Origin: Nostoc sp. T09
GTDB taxonomy: Bacteria; Cyanobacteriota; Cyanobacteriia; Cyanobacteriales; Nostocaceae
DNA: 64,000 nt
Reading direction: 5' to 3'
Assembly: GCF_002154695.1 (NCBI RefSeq)
Contig: NZ_MTAV01000115.1
Location: 1-64,000 of the forward strand
The first letter of the stretch is position 1. Each line of letters opens with the position of its first letter. A model generated the notes under the pieces. The model was not told the origin of the DNA. It saw only the letters and a list, made by a program, of their open reading frames with translations, and did not search any database. Made by a program: the position numbers and the translations under genes. Shown here one piece after another: positions 8,445 through 18,597 of this stretch.

Positions 8445-9602
8445 ATGAGTAAATCGCAACATCCGACACAATTAAGTACGGATCTAATTGAGCGAATGCG
8501 AGTTTATGTCGTGGAAATTTGGCAAGCTATGCAATTTTATTACCAACAAAAAATTAGAAGTTGGTTAAATGGACGCTCTCTACAAAGCTTTGTGTGTCTG
8601 TTTCTAGTAGCTACTCTTTTAAGTATAGTAGTTGCTGCGTGTTCTGGAAGCAGTACAGCTAGTAAATCTGATATAAAGCTGAGGCTGGTTTCCTTTTCAG
8701 TTACCAAAGCCGCCCATGACCAAATAATTCCCAAATTTGTGCAAAAGTGGCAGCAAGAACATAACCAAAATGTCACTTTTGAGCAAAGCTATGGAGGTTC
8801 CGGCGCGCAAGCAAATGCTGTGATTGCTGGTTCTCAAGAGGCAGATATAGTACACCTCGCACTGCCTCTGGATGTCAACAAAATTCAGCAAGCAGGTTTG
8901 ATTAAATCAGGTTGGGAAATTAAATCTCCCAGAAGTGGTATTGTTAGTAGATCGGTTGCTGCAATTGTTACCCGCGAAGGCAATCCCAAAAACATTAATA
9001 ATTGGCAAGACTTGGCAAAAGATGGCGTGAAATTGATTGCGGCTAACCCAAAAACTTCCGGTATTGCTATTTGGGAATTTTTAGCTTTTTGGGGTTCGGT
9101 AAGTCTAACTGGAGGTGACGAAGCGACAGCATTAGATTATCTCACCAAAGTATATCAAAATGCCCCTGTGCTAACAAAAGACGCTCGTGAAGCTAGCGAT
9201 TTGTTTTTCCAACAAAATCAGGGAGATGTTTTAATTAACTACGAAAACGAGATGATTTTGGCAGAAAAAAATGGCTCAAAACTGCCTTACGTTATACCGC
9301 AAATAAACATTTCCATCGATAATCCTGTAGCCATCGTTGATAAAAACGTCGATAAACATGGTACAAGAGAAGTTGCAGAAGCGTTTGTGGATTTTCTTTA
9401 CTCAACAGAAGCCCAGCAAGAATTTGCTAAATTAGGATATCGTCCAGTCAACCCTACTGTTACCCAAGAAGTAGCATCGCAATATCCCTCAGTCCAAACT
9501 TTATTTACGTCTCAAGATTTAGGTGGCTGGGATAATATTCAGAAAAAGTTTTTTGGAGATGGGGCAATTTTTGACAAGATTCAAGCTGCTAAAAAAGCAT
9601 AA
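8445..9602 (+). CDS. Sulfate-binding-protein-like periplasmic lipoprotein of a phosphate cluster
   Basis: A 385-residue solute-binding protein of the sulfate/thiosulfate (Sbp/CysP) type: LVSFSVTKAAHDQIIPKF, SYGGSGAQANAV and LPLDVNKI segments, then ANPKTSGIA in the anion-binding region. It has an unusual leader of about 45 residues before a hydrophobic span ending in a lipobox, VAAC with Cys66. A possible TTG start two codons earlier (8439) is less likely than the ATG at 8445, which has AGGGG nine bases upstream. It lies directly before pstSCAB on the same strand, and no cysTWA genes are nearby. It might bind sulfate for a distant transporter, or bind another oxyanion for Pst. Substrate not determined. 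Confidence 0.8.
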   Translation: MSKSQHPTQLSTDLIERMRVYVVEIWQAMQFYYQQKIRSWLNGRSLQSFVCLFLVATLLSIVVAACSGSSTASKSDIKLRLVSFSVTKAAHDQIIPKFVQKWQQEHNQNVTFEQSYGGSGAQANAVIAGSQEADIVHLALPLDVNKIQQAGLIKSGWEIKSPRSGIVSRSVAAIVTREGNPKNINNWQDLAKDGVKLIAANPKTSGIAIWEFLAFWGSVSLTGGDEATALDYLTKVYQNAPVLTKDAREASDLFFQQNQGDVLINYENEMILAEKNGSKLPYVIPQINISIDNPVAIVDKNVDKHGTREVAEAFVDFLYSTEAQQEFAKLGYRPVNPTVTQEVASQYPSVQTLFTSQDLGGWDNIQKKFFGDGAIFDKIQAAKKA

Positions 9603-9662
9603 ACTCTCACTTTTTCGCCCGATCTAATCTAATTGCAATCACTTTATCTCCATTGATAAGTT

Positions 9663-10664
9663 ATGAGCTTTCGTAGCCAATTTAAGGGTAGCTTTTTTCT
9701 AACCTTTTTAATGCTCATTGCCAGCAATATTACTGGCTGTAATAGCGGACAACAACTGAAAAGTCAGGTGAGTATTGACGGTGCAGCGGTAGGGTTTCCG
9801 ATTTCTCTAGCAGTTGCAGAAGAATACGAAAAGTCAAAACCTGAAGCACAAGTTAGTGTCGCCTCAAGTGGTACTGGTGGAGGAATCAGTAAGTTTTGTG
9901 CTGGCGATATCGATATTGTTGGCGCTTCTCGTACCATTCGAGATGAAGAGATCAAAAAATGTAAAACTAAGAAGATTGAATTTGTCGAGTTACCTATAGC
10001 TTTAGATGGAATTGCTGTCATCGCCAACCGTCAAAATAACTTTGCTAAATGCCTAACTATTGATGAACTCAAAAAGATTTGGAGTGCTAAATCAGACGGC
10101 AAAATACTAAATTGGAATCAAGTTAATCCCAACTTTCCTAAACAAAAAATGAAGCTGTATGCTCCGGCTTCTGATACAGGAACGTTTGATTATATGACTC
10201 AAGCTGTTACTGGCAAAGCTAAGAATGGCCGTACAGACTACACTCCTAGTCATAATCAAAACCTGTTGGTGCAAGGGGTAGCAGGTGATGCATCAGCCTT
10301 GGGTTATGTAGGGATATCTTACTACATTCAAAACCAAGACAAACTCAATTTAGTTGCTGTAGAAAGTCCCAAAGGAAAGTGTGAAAAACCAGTTCCTGTG
10401 GATAATGTAATCAAAAATATCTACACACCTTTGTCTCGTCCACTGTTCATCTATGTCAGTAAAAAATCCTTAGATAGCAAGCCAGCAGTTAAAGAGTTTG
10501 TAGATTTTTATCTAGAAAATTCTTGGAAGTGGGTAGATAGCGTTGGTTATGTAGCACTACCTGATGAAGCTTATGTCAAGGTAAAACGAAAATTCGCTAC
10601 TGGTGAAACTGGCACAAAGTTCAAAAAAGCTAAACCAGGTGAGCCGATTACAAACTTTATTTAA
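9663..10664 (+). CDS. pstS: Phosphate ABC transporter substrate-binding protein
   Basis: A 333-residue periplasmic phosphate-binding protein of the PstS/SphX type. It begins with a signal peptide and a probable lipobox (ITGC, Cys26). The mature protein starts with VSIDGAAVGFPISLAVAEEY. Phosphate-contacting segments are visible: SSGTGGGISKF near residue 62 and SDTGTFDYMTQ near residue 169. It delivers phosphate to the PstCA permease. A 60-bp gap separates it from the preceding sulfate-binding homologue, and a 182-bp gap separates it from pstC. The latter is long for an operon and may hold a processing or attenuation site that favours excess binding protein. No clear Pho box was found upstream. 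Confidence 0.9.
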   Translation: MSFRSQFKGSFFLTFLMLIASNITGCNSGQQLKSQVSIDGAAVGFPISLAVAEEYEKSKPEAQVSVASSGTGGGISKFCAGDIDIVGASRTIRDEEIKKCKTKKIEFVELPIALDGIAVIANRQNNFAKCLTIDELKKIWSAKSDGKILNWNQVNPNFPKQKMKLYAPASDTGTFDYMTQAVTGKAKNGRTDYTPSHNQNLLVQGVAGDASALGYVGISYYIQNQDKLNLVAVESPKGKCEKPVPVDNVIKNIYTPLSRPLFIYVSKKSLDSKPAVKEFVDFYLENSWKWVDSVGYVALPDEAYVKVKRKFATGETGTKFKKAKPGEPITNFI

Positions 10665-10846
10665 AAGGCAGAGAGCAGAAGGAAGGTATAAGAAAAGTGT
10701 TAACTATCAAGCTTTCATACTTTCTCTACAAAGTTACAAGTCCTTGAATTTATAAACTGCGATAAGCGCTACATCAAAACTCTCTTCTTCTCACTTTCTG
10801 CCATCTATATCCTGCCTTTTTTTACTAGTCAAAACTGAACTGTATT

Positions 10847-11788
10847 ATGCAAAATTCAAATTTTTCAAACGATTCTTTTCAAATACCCAGGCAGTCACTA
10901 GAGAAAAATGCATCTGAAGATATCCAAGAAAATATTGTTGCGGGAATTTTATTTGCTTGTGCTTTGGTGTCTGTATTTACTACCTTTGGTATCGTTGTCA
11001 TTATCTTTAAGGAGACATTCGCCTTTTTCAAAGAAGTTTCCTTTGCACAATTTTTTCTAGATACTAAATGGACACCTTTATTTGCAGAGAAACATTTTGG
11101 CATATGGCCCTTAATTAATGGGACTTTCTTAACTACAGCGATTGCGATGGCAGTTGCTATTCCTTTAGGTTTATCTTCTGCTATTTATCTAGGTGAGTAT
11201 GCTCAACCTAAAGTAGCAGCAATTTTACGCCCAGCGGTGGAACTTTTGGCAGGGATACCAACGGTAGTCTATGGTTATTTTGCACTGTTATTTGTCACAC
11301 CTTTATTACGAAATTTTTTCCCGCTGGAAATTTTCAATGCCTTAAGTGCAGGGTTAATGATGGGAGTAATGATTACTCCAACTGTTGGTTCTATCAGCTT
11401 AGATGCGATTCGCGCAGTTCCACGTTCATTACGTGAGGGAGCTTCCGCTTTAGGTATTACTAAACTGGAAACGATTTTTAAAGTAGTTCTCCCAGCAGCA
11501 CTGTCTGGAATTATCGCCTCGATTATTTTGGGTACTTCTCGCGCTGTGGGTGAAACAATGACTGTGATTATCGCCGCCGGACAACAGCCAAAACTAACTA
11601 TTAATTTTGCAGAATCAGTTGAAACGATGACAGCTTACATGGCGCAAATTTCTGGGGGAGATAGCCCGCGTGGTAGCATTAATTTCCAAACCTTATATGC
11701 TGTAGGCGCTGTTTTGTTTCTACTCACCTTAGTTCTAAATATTGTTAGTTACTGGATTTCTAATCGCTTTAAAGAAAAGTACGAGTAA
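10847..11788 (+). CDS. pstC: Phosphate ABC transporter permease PstC
   Basis: A 313-residue integral membrane protein with about six transmembrane helices. It is one half of the high-affinity phosphate channel. The ABC permease EAA loop is visible around residues 180-205 (DAIRAVPRSLREGASALGITKLETIFKVVLPAA has the conserved EGASALG core), where PstB docks. The first 35 residues are cytoplasmic and polar. The ATG at 10847 has only a weak ribosome site. The stop is 5 nt before the pstA start, so the two are translationally coupled. Confidence 0.93.
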   Translation: MQNSNFSNDSFQIPRQSLEKNASEDIQENIVAGILFACALVSVFTTFGIVVIIFKETFAFFKEVSFAQFFLDTKWTPLFAEKHFGIWPLINGTFLTTAIAMAVAIPLGLSSAIYLGEYAQPKVAAILRPAVELLAGIPTVVYGYFALLFVTPLLRNFFPLEIFNALSAGLMMGVMITPTVGSISLDAIRAVPRSLREGASALGITKLETIFKVVLPAALSGIIASIILGTSRAVGETMTVIIAAGQQPKLTINFAESVETMTAYMAQISGGDSPRGSINFQTLYAVGAVLFLLTLVLNIVSYWISNRFKEKYE

Positions 11789-11793
11789 TAAAC

Positions 11794-12690
11794 ATGGCTA
11801 CAGCTTATCGACAAGATGATTCTTTGAATCCGGCAACAGAATTTACTGATAATGTTGAGAGTAGAGAGAAGTTAGGAAAAGTATTTGAAGTACTTTTTTT
11901 GTTAGGGTTACTGATTGGTGTATTTGTCCTAGCGTTGCTACTCTTTGATATTTTAAGAGACGGACTAGGGAGATTTTTGACACCCGGATTTTTAACAGAA
12001 ACTCCTTCTCGTTTCCCTGAAGATGGTGGTATTCGTCCAGCTATTATCAGTAGCATTCTTTTAGGACTTGTTGTCATTTGTGTTACTGTACCAATTGGTG
12101 TTGGCGCAGCTTTATATCTGGAAGAATATGCACCTAGAGCTTGGTGGACAGCAATTATTGAGATAAATATCAGCAATTTGGCGGGAGTACCTTCTATTGT
12201 CTACGGATTGCTGGGTTTAGGAGTTTTTAATTATTTGTTAGGTTTTGGTCCGGCATTAATTTCTGGAGCATTGACTTTATCTTTGCTATCTTTACCAGTA
12301 ATTATTGTGACATCTAGAGAAGCAATTCGCGCAGTTCCTGATTCTATTAGAAATGCTTCTTACGGCTTAGGTGTTACCAAATGGCGAACTATTAGTAATC
12401 ATGTCGTACCCTATGCTGTTCCTGGTATTCTAACTGGAGTAATTATTTCTGTATCCCGTGCCATTGGTGATGCAGCGTCTTTAATTGTTGTCGGCGCTGT
12501 CGGTTTTCTGACCTTTAATCCTGGTTTGTTCCAGAGATTTATGGCTTTGCCTATTCAAATTTACAGTTACATAACTCGTCCAGAACCTGGTTTTGCTAAT
12601 GCAGCAGCAGCAACAATTATTGCATTGCTGATCTTGATTTTAGTTCTCAACGGTGTAGCAATTTATATTCGGCAACGCTTCTATCGTTAG
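11794..12690 (+). CDS. pstA: Phosphate ABC transporter permease PstA
   Basis: A 298-residue integral membrane partner of PstC, with about six transmembrane spans. The family segments RFPEDGGIRPAIISS, ISNLAGVPSIVYGLLGLG and the EAA loop REAIRAVPDSIRNASYGLG are all present. A polar N-terminal tail of about 35 residues precedes the first helix. It starts 5 nt after pstC and is followed after 68 bp by pstB, consistent with one transcript. Confidence 0.93.
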   Translation: MATAYRQDDSLNPATEFTDNVESREKLGKVFEVLFLLGLLIGVFVLALLLFDILRDGLGRFLTPGFLTETPSRFPEDGGIRPAIISSILLGLVVICVTVPIGVGAALYLEEYAPRAWWTAIIEINISNLAGVPSIVYGLLGLGVFNYLLGFGPALISGALTLSLLSLPVIIVTSREAIRAVPDSIRNASYGLGVTKWRTISNHVVPYAVPGILTGVIISVSRAIGDAASLIVVGAVGFLTFNPGLFQRFMALPIQIYSYITRPEPGFANAAAATIIALLILILVLNGVAIYIRQRFYR

Positions 12691-12758
12691 ATAACAGAGC
12701 AAATTCAATAGTTAATAGATTTTCCCGGCATTTAAATGATATCTAGGAGCTAGGTAAG

Positions 12759-13592
12759 ATGACTTTCAATAATCGTAGAAGTCAACTGAATAATCAAGGC
12801 ACACTTAACCAAGAGAATAATGCGGTATTTGATGTTGAAGGTGTTAAGGTTTACTATGGTGGATTTTTAGCACTTTTAGATGTGTACTTGAAAATTCCTG
12901 AAAAACAAATTACAGCTTTTATTGGCCCTTCAGGATGTGGTAAAAGTACTTTGCTACGTTGCTTCAACCGCATGAATGATTTAATTACTGGAGCGAAGGT
13001 AGAGGGTAGGCTAAATTACCGCGATCGCAATATTTACGACCCCAAAGTTAATTCAGTAAAATTACGACGGCAAGTCGGAATGGTTTTTCAAAGACCAAAC
13101 CCATTTCCGAAGTCAATATACGAAAATATTGCCTTTGGCCCGCGTTCTAACGGTTATAAAGGTAACCTAGATGAATTAGTCGAAGATTCCTTAAGACGCG
13201 CCGCTATTTGGGATGAAGTCAAAGATAAACTCAAAGAGAAGGGTACGGCATTATCTGGCGGACAACAGCAACGGCTTTGCATTGCCAGAGCGATCGCCAT
13301 GAAGCCAGATGTATTATTAATGGATGAACCATGCTCGGCTCTTGACCCGATTTCTACTCGTCAAGTCGAAGAACTCTGCTTAGAACTCAAGCAACAATAC
13401 ACCATTATTACGGTGACTCATAATATGCAGCAAGCTTCGCGGATTGCAGATTGGACAGCTTTTTTCAATACCGAAATTGACGAACATGGCAAACGTCGCG
13501 GTAAATTGGTTGAATTTAGTCCAACAAGGGAAATGTTCTCTTCTCCTCAGACTCAAGAAGCTGAGGAATATATTAGTGGACGCTTCGGTTAA
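12759..13592 (+). CDS. pstB: Phosphate ABC transporter ATP-binding protein PstB
   Basis: A 277-residue ATPase that powers phosphate uptake through PstCA. Walker A is GPSGCGKST (about residues 56-64), the Q loop lies in [12 protein letters not shown], the signature is LSGGQQQR and Walker B is [13 protein letters not shown]. The C-terminus has PstB features such as [11 protein letters not shown] and EEYISGRFG. About 24 polar residues precede the ABC domain. AGGAG lies upstream of the ATG. It ends the pst cluster; no phoU or sphS/sphR homologue follows. Confidence 0.95.
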   Translation: MTFNNRRSQLNNQGTLNQENNAVFDVEGVKVYYGGFLALLDVYLKIPEKQITAFIGPSGCGKSTLLRCFNRMNDLITGAKVEGRLNYRDRNIYDPKVNSVKLRRQVGMVFQRPNPFPKSIYENIAFGPRSNGYKGNLDELVEDSLRRAAIWDEVKDKLKEKGTALSGGQQQRLCIARAIAMKPDVLLMDEPCSALDPISTRQVEELCLELKQQYTIITVTHNMQQASRIADWTAFFNTEIDEHGKRRGKLVEFSPTREMFSSPQTQEAEEYISGRFG

Positions 13593-13613
13593 GTATACTT
13601 ACTCATGAGAGTT

Positions 13614-13646
13614 GTCCAGAGTCAACAGTCAAGTTTTACTCTGGAC
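13614..13646. terminator. Stem-loop between convergent pstB and the GAF kinase
   Basis: GTCCAGAGT (13614-13622) pairs with ACTCTGGAC (13638-13646) across a 15-nt loop. It sits 21 bp after pstB and 55 bp beyond the end of the convergent kinase gene, so it may serve both. No long T-run follows. Confidence 0.45.
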
Positions 13647-13701
13647 TCTGAACTACCAAACACGAAAATACACAATTTTATTTGGGCATTTAAAGCGTTG
13701 A

Positions 13702-16700
13702 TTAGCTGTGATGCAAAGGTTTTGTCGGAATTTCAATCACAAACTCTGTTCCCTCCCCTAATTTGGAGGAACATCGAATTTGACCGTGATGTTTTTCGAC
13801 TATTATTTGATAGCTGATAGATAAACCTAATCCTGTACCTTTACCTAGCTCTTTGGTGGTAAAGAAGGGTTCAAAAATGTGCGATCGCACTTCTTCTGGA
13901 ATTCCAAGACCATTATCAGCTATTCTAATGACAATTTGATGATTAACTATCTGCGTATTAATCCAGATAGTTAAGGGAATTTCTGGGCGAGTTTTTGATG
14001 ATTTCAAATACTTTTCTTGTACAGTTTTATACTTTTCTTCTAAAGCATCAACGCTGTTACTTAGGATATTCATCACTACTTGATTTAGTTGTGCAGGATA
14101 GCATTCAACTAAAGGTAAGGCAGCATATTCTTTAACAATTTCAATAGCTGGGCGCTCTCGATTATTTTTAAATCTATGTCCTAAAATCAGTAAAGTACTA
14201 TCTAATCCTTCATGAATGTCTACTGCCTTTAATTCAGCCTCATCTGTACGAGAAAAGTTTCGCAATGATAGTACAATCTGATGAATCCGCTCTGTTCCCA
14301 CATTCATCGATTCAATAGTTTTGGGTAAATCTTTGATAATAAAGTCCAACTCAGTTTTATTAATTTGTTTTTGAATATCTGGAAATAAAGCGTCATTTTG
14401 ACGGTAAAGTTTTACTACCTTCAGCAGTTCTTGAGTATATTCATTTAAATGTATAAGATTACCAAAAATAAAACTGACAGGATTGTTGATTTCATGAGCA
14501 ACTCCGGCAATTAGTTGCCCTAAGCCAGCCATTTTTTCGCCCTGAATTAACCGCGACTGAGTTTGTTTTAATTCTTGTAAAGCTTGCGTAAGTTCTAAGG
14601 TTTGACGTTTAGTTCGTTCGAGTAATTCTCCTTGCTGAATAGCAATTCCTAATTGCACACCAACTTGAGCCAATAAATTGATTTCTTCATCTTTCCAATA
14701 GCGCGGTTGCGAATTTTGATAAGCAACTAATAATCCCCATAATTGTTCACCTTGTCGGATGGGAACAAATGTTTCATTGCGCGGCAGTTCGTTATCGTCA
14801 TCTGTACCTTCAAAATTTTCTATCAGCATTGGTTGGACTTGTGCCACTGGTTTCCAACCATCTTTGAAGGAATCTGCCACAAATTTACCACTCCAATCTG
14901 GGTTAAAACGGTAGATAGCTACGCGCTCAACTTCAAGCAACTCTCGCACAGCTTGAGTAGTAGTTTTAAAAATAGTTTTAATATCAAGTGATTGGCGAAT
15001 TTTATCAATAGTTGCAGCTAGCAGTTCTTGGCGTTCCATTGCTTTTTCTCGCTCGGTAGCTTCTGCTAACTGGACAGCCTGCATTTGAAATTGTTTTAAA
15101 TAAGAATCCTGTTTTAATGCAACTCCTAACTGCTCGGCTATTTGGCTGAGAAATTCAATTTCAGAAGGTTGCCAGTGACGGGGTGCATCACATTGATGAA
15201 TACAAAGTAATCCCCAAAGTTCGCCGTTTTTTAACAGAGGTGCGACCATATTTGCACGCACTTGAAATCTTTCTAGTATTTGGATATAACAGCCTTGAAA
15301 CTTTCTTTGATAAATATCAGCGATCGCATTTACTCGACCTTGCGCGTAAAAGTGTGCAAAGCTTTCACTAAAGCAGTGGTCATAAACTTTTTCTGCTATT
15401 GCAGACTTCCAGTCGGGAGCGACATCTTCATAGACAAATTCTCCTTCCCAGTCTGTTTGCGGGTCAAAGCGAAAGACCGCCACTCGGTTTGCTTTAAGTA
15501 GTTGCCTAACTTCGGTGACAGATGTTTGAAAAATTGTGTCTAAATCTAAAGACTCACGAATTCGCGCAATGACACCAGTTAATGTCTTTTGTTGCTCTGT
15601 CTGGTAACGTGCTTCTGCTAAAAGTTTGTTGTGTTGGAGGACAACTCCCAAGTTCTCTGCTATTTGGCTAATAAATTCAATTTCATTAGCTTGCCAAATT
15701 CGAGGATTGCTGCATTGATGCACACACAAAAAGCCCCATAAATTCCCTCGTTTTAGCAAAGAGACTACCAGATGTGCCCGCACTTGAAATTTTTCCCAAA
15801 TCGCAGCATAAGATTCATTTAATTCAGCATCAGAGATATCTGCAACTACTTGTACTCTTCCTTGTTGGTCATCACCTGCAAACTGTTCCTTAAAATATTG
15901 GTCGGAGACTTTTGCTCCTATTACCGAGTCCCAGCTAGGTACAACATCCTCGGAAATAAATTCTCCTTCCCAGTCTTTTTGACGGTCGAATTGGAAGACT
16001 GCAACCCGGTCAGCTTGCAGCATTTGTCGCACTTCTGTGACTGTAGTTTGGAAGATTTTATCTAAATCCAGAGACTCGTGAATGCGAGTAATTACGCCAG
16101 TTAATGTTTTTTGTTGCTCTGCTTGGTACTTAGCTTTTGCTAACAACTGATGATGTCGCAATGCTACACCAATTTGTGTACCGATTTTGGTTAGTGATTC
16201 AATTTCATAGGATTGCCACTGTCTGGGTGAAGAATTTTGGTAGGCTGCAATGATTCCCCACAGTTTGTCTCCTTGAAGAATGGGAGCCGTGGCAAAAGCT
16301 TTTGCTTGAAATTGCTCCAACAGATTCACGTGACAGTCTGTTAATCCAGCTTGATAAATGTCATTGGCTGTAAATGTCTGATTATTAACGTAGCGTCCCC
16401 CTTGATTTTGCTGTAAATAAGTATCTGCGATCGCAGGCTGAACATTAACTAAGGGAGTCCAACCTTCAGCAAGTGATTCAGCGACAAAGTTACCAGTCCA
16501 ATCGCCATTGAAGCGAAAGATTGCAACTCGGTCGGCTTGCAGCAGGTTGCGTATTTCTTGAGTCGTTGTTGCAAAGATACTTTCAATATCCAGGGGGGAA
16601 CGAATTTTATCAACAATCTGAGCAATTACGCGATCGCGCTGGGCTGCTTGTGCTAATTTTGCAGCTTGTAATCGAGCTTCATGGAAAAGCTTCGCTTGTT

Positions 16701-17253
16701 GAATGGCAACTGTGAGATGGTTAGCAATTTGGCGAATAAACTCAATTTCCGATTCTTTCCAGTTGCGAGCCTCACGGCACTGATGAATGCAAAGCAATCC
16801 CCACAGTTCCTTCTCCCTTAACAAAGGCACAACGAGGTTGGCGCATACCTGCATTTTACGCAAAATTTCTACATGAGAATCGCTTAGTTCTGCCTCATAA
16901 ATATTGCCAACAGCCTGCACTAGACCTTGTTGATACTCAGCAGCAAATTGTTCTGCAAAGCAGTGATCGTGGATTTTCAGTGCCATTACCGAGTCCCAAC
17001 CAAGGACAACATCCTCACAAACAAATTCTCCTTCCCAGTCTTTGTCCTGCTTAAACTGAAAGACTGCTACTCGGTCAGCATTCAGCAATTGCAGCACAGC
17101 TGTAACGGTAGTTTGAAAAATCGTTTCTAAGTCAAGAGACTCCCGAATTCGCACAATTACATTCGCCAGGGCTTTTTGTTGCTCTAGTTGTTCTTGCAGT
17201 TGAGCGCTTGACAATAAAAGTTGATTTTCCGTAGAAGTCGAATTGAGTTCCAT
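13702..17253 (-). CDS. Five-GAF sensor histidine kinase, probable cyanobacteriochrome
   Basis: A 1183-residue soluble kinase with no membrane span. GAF domains lie at about 25-190, 205-370, 385-545, 555-715 and 745-880. GAF4 has both cyanobacteriochrome cysteines: DHCF at 625-628 (DXCF motif) and Cys655-Tyr656. GAF2 has only the canonical Cys307-His308. GAF1 keeps DHCF (96-99) but has Ser in place of the second cysteine. GAF3 has DQYF and no cysteine, and GAF5 lacks the whole lid segment. The kinase core is complete: His920 in HEINNP, N box around 1062-1068, DNGLGIP (1113-1119), FEPFFTTKE, and GTGLGLSI. No response regulator is adjacent. Its convergent position next to the pst cluster may be coincidental. 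Bilin binding is inferred from motifs only. Confidence 0.88.
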   Translation of the reverse strand: MELNSTSTENQLLLSSAQLQEQLEQQKALANVIVRIRESLDLETIFQTTVTAVLQLLNADRVAVFQFKQDKDWEGEFVCEDVVLGWDSVMALKIHDHCFAEQFAAEYQQGLVQAVGNIYEAELSDSHVEILRKMQVCANLVVPLLREKELWGLLCIHQCREARNWKESEIEFIRQIANHLTVAIQQAKLFHEARLQAAKLAQAAQRDRVIAQIVDKIRSPLDIESIFATTTQEIRNLLQADRVAIFRFNGDWTGNFVAESLAEGWTPLVNVQPAIADTYLQQNQGGRYVNNQTFTANDIYQAGLTDCHVNLLEQFQAKAFATAPILQGDKLWGIIAAYQNSSPRQWQSYEIESLTKIGTQIGVALRHHQLLAKAKYQAEQQKTLTGVITRIHESLDLDKIFQTTVTEVRQMLQADRVAVFQFDRQKDWEGEFISEDVVPSWDSVIGAKVSDQYFKEQFAGDDQQGRVQVVADISDAELNESYAAIWEKFQVRAHLVVSLLKRGNLWGFLCVHQCSNPRIWQANEIEFISQIAENLGVVLQHNKLLAEARYQTEQQKTLTGVIARIRESLDLDTIFQTSVTEVRQLLKANRVAVFRFDPQTDWEGEFVYEDVAPDWKSAIAEKVYDHCFSESFAHFYAQGRVNAIADIYQRKFQGCYIQILERFQVRANMVAPLLKNGELWGLLCIHQCDAPRHWQPSEIEFLSQIAEQLGVALKQDSYLKQFQMQAVQLAEATEREKAMERQELLAATIDKIRQSLDIKTIFKTTTQAVRELLEVERVAIYRFNPDWSGKFVADSFKDGWKPVAQVQPMLIENFEGTDDDNELPRNETFVPIRQGEQLWGLLVAYQNSQPRYWKDEEINLLAQVGVQLGIAIQQGELLERTKRQTLELTQALQELKQTQSRLIQGEKMAGLGQLIAGVAHEINNPVSFIFGNLIHLNEYTQELLKVVKLYRQNDALFPDIQKQINKTELDFIIKDLPKTIESMNVGTERIHQIVLSLRNFSRTDEAELKAVDIHEGLDSTLLILGHRFKNNRERPAIEIVKEYAALPLVECYPAQLNQVVMNILSNSVDALEEKYKTVQEKYLKSSKTRPEIPLTIWINTQIVNHQIVIRIADNGLGIPEEVRSHIFEPFFTTKELGKGTGLGLSISYQIIVEKHHGQIRCSSKLGEGTEFVIEIPTKPLHHS

Positions 17254-17543
17254 TGCTCTTATTTATGGGAATTTTCTTAAAAAGATGCTTTCCGCCAAAC
17301 TTCTCTAGGGTGATAGATGAAACACTGCAAAATTTTTCCAGTGTCCTACTATTTTTGAGAAGATGGTTATTTCTATATTTCCCGTTTATTTATTTATCCT
17401 CGCAATGGAAGATAAATAACGAAACTATACAAAGATTTTGCAGCTTATAAAATGACTCAAGCAAAGAAACTTTAATCACTTAAAGTCGGCATAGTACGTC
17501 TTTTACGGTATGGTAATACTCGCTATCATACAGATAACAGCAT

Positions 17544-17741
17544 ATGCCTACTGCCGAACAGGCTCTTGCGTGCGTCAGAGTATGCCAGATGCTCTCAAAT
17601 GGATATCAGCCTATCCATGTATTTCGGTACAACCAGAATACCAAGACAGTTTTTATACTGGCTGGTATGTCTGAAAACCTGGAAATCCTGATTTTTCCCG
17701 ATGGTCAATGGAGGTTTAACGATGACGAAACCGGATTTTAG
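17544..17741 (+). CDS. DUF6888-like small protein
   Basis: A 65-residue protein starting MPTAEQALACVRVCQMLSNG, with two cysteines at 10 and 14, followed by a beta-rich half ending ILIFPDGQWRF. I associate this layout with the cyanobacterial DUF6888 family. It overlaps the next gene by 23 nt, so the pair is translationally coupled. Function is unknown. Paired, overlapping small genes of this kind are often toxin-antitoxin-like, but nothing in the sequence proves that. Confidence 0.7.
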   Translation: MPTAEQALACVRVCQMLSNGYQPIHVFRYNQNTKTVFILAGMSENLEILIFPDGQWRFNDDETGF

Positions 17742-17931
17742 CAGAATGACTCGTCAAGAGATGAGAGCTTATATTTTGGTTCATCGGGATGATGATGAGG
17801 CCATCGAGGCTCTGATCAAACGGGGAGATCCCAACAGCCCAAAATATCGCTTTCCTCAAACTGACGAGGATTTGAGGGAAATGGAAGAGATTCTGAAAAG
17901 AAAACTGGAGAGCAAGGGAGAAGCGATCTAA
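17719..17931 (+). CDS. DUF6887-like small protein
   Basis: A 70-residue charged, helical protein (MTKPDFSRMTRQEMRAYILV, then HRDDDEAIEAL) resembling the cyanobacterial DUF6887 family. The ATG at 17719 is chosen over one six codons earlier (17701) because GGAGG lies just upstream (about 17708-17712) and family members start MTKP. It overlaps the DUF6888 gene by 23 nt and is presumably made from the same mRNA. The two families recur side by side in cyanobacteria to my knowledge; no activity is known to me. Confidence 0.7.
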   Translation, partial: TMTKPDFSRMTRQEMRAYILVHRDDDEAIEALIKRGDPNSPKYRFPQTDEDLREMEEILKRKLESKGEAI

Positions 17932-17946
17932 TCAATCGCGTTGTAA

Positions 17947-18049
17947 CTAGAAAAAGAAATTTAATCTATTTGAAATATACGTAGGGAAGCCAATGCCTAC
18001 AATACGCTTAGTAAGTCATTTTTTCAAAAATTAAACTGGATTTTTATAG
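17947..18049. repeat. Diverged copy of a ~102-bp MITE-like element
   Basis: The stretch reads TTTGAAATATACGTAGGG near the left end and TCAAAAATTAAACTGGATTT near the right end, closing with TATAG. The same order of motifs and nearly the same length occur at 40569-40669, and the right half recurs at 54890-54926. The core here is a short hairpin (GTAGG..CCTAC). No coding potential. Confidence 0.5.
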
Positions 18050-18157
18050 AATTGCCAATCCAAGGTTCAAAATTCAAATCTAATTCCGGAAAATCTGCTG
18101 AGGCTTGATCGTACTTTCCTGGAGTAGGATTTTAATCAAGTACTTATACTGGGTGTT

Positions 18158-18583
18158 ATGTCTAAACTACTGCCAGTTGTCTTAGCCACCGTTACCATTC
18201 TTATAACATCAACTAATCATCCTAGTGCCACACTGGCAGGAACTTGCGCCTCTAAGTGTGGTCCACGTCCAATTCAATTTACTCCCGGTCAATCTATCCG
18301 CTTGGAAGTAATAAATAGAACATTAGGTTTGGTAAAATTAGAGAAAGTCCAAGGAACTGACCCCATTCCCCTACGACCAGGACAGGAATTACAATTTGTG
18401 CAAGGTGATGAGACACAGCCAAATATTTCTCTTGTGTTCTGGGATGAAATGGGATTGCCGCTACAAGCAATTATTTCCAAACCCAACTTTGGGACTTTAC
18501 ACGTAGAACTTCGTCCTGGTAAACGCAACCCAGGCGATCGCTCTCTGCATATGCTGACTGACGGTCATGTAAATGTGTATTAA
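18158..18583 (+). CDS. Secreted hypothetical protein
   Basis: A 141-residue protein with a plausible Sec signal peptide: the N-terminal 27 residues are hydrophobic and end ATLAG. The mature part begins with a CASKC motif (two cysteines four apart) and is then beta-rich (RPIQFTPGQSIRLEVINRT). I do not recognise a named domain; the location is probably periplasm or exterior. It is monocistronic and followed by a perfect palindrome at 18598-18625. Confidence 0.65.
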   Translation: MSKLLPVVLATVTILITSTNHPSATLAGTCASKCGPRPIQFTPGQSIRLEVINRTLGLVKLEKVQGTDPIPLRPGQELQFVQGDETQPNISLVFWDEMGLPLQAIISKPNFGTLHVELRPGKRNPGDRSLHMLTDGHVNVY

Positions 18584-18597
18584 AAGTTAGCAAAAGT

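Noticed and set aside
10663-10820. Long-range inverted repeat AAAAGGCAG/CTGCCTTTT between pstS and pstC
   Set aside because: The arms are 9 bp with about 140 nt between them and have low-complexity purine tracts, so a stable structure is not supported.
13605-13817. 70-codon + strand reading after pstB
   Set aside because: Mostly antisense to the end of the GAF kinase gene; no independent support.
17253-17450. 65-codon + strand reading upstream of the DUF6888 gene
   Set aside because: Overlaps the kinase start, no ribosome site, no family.
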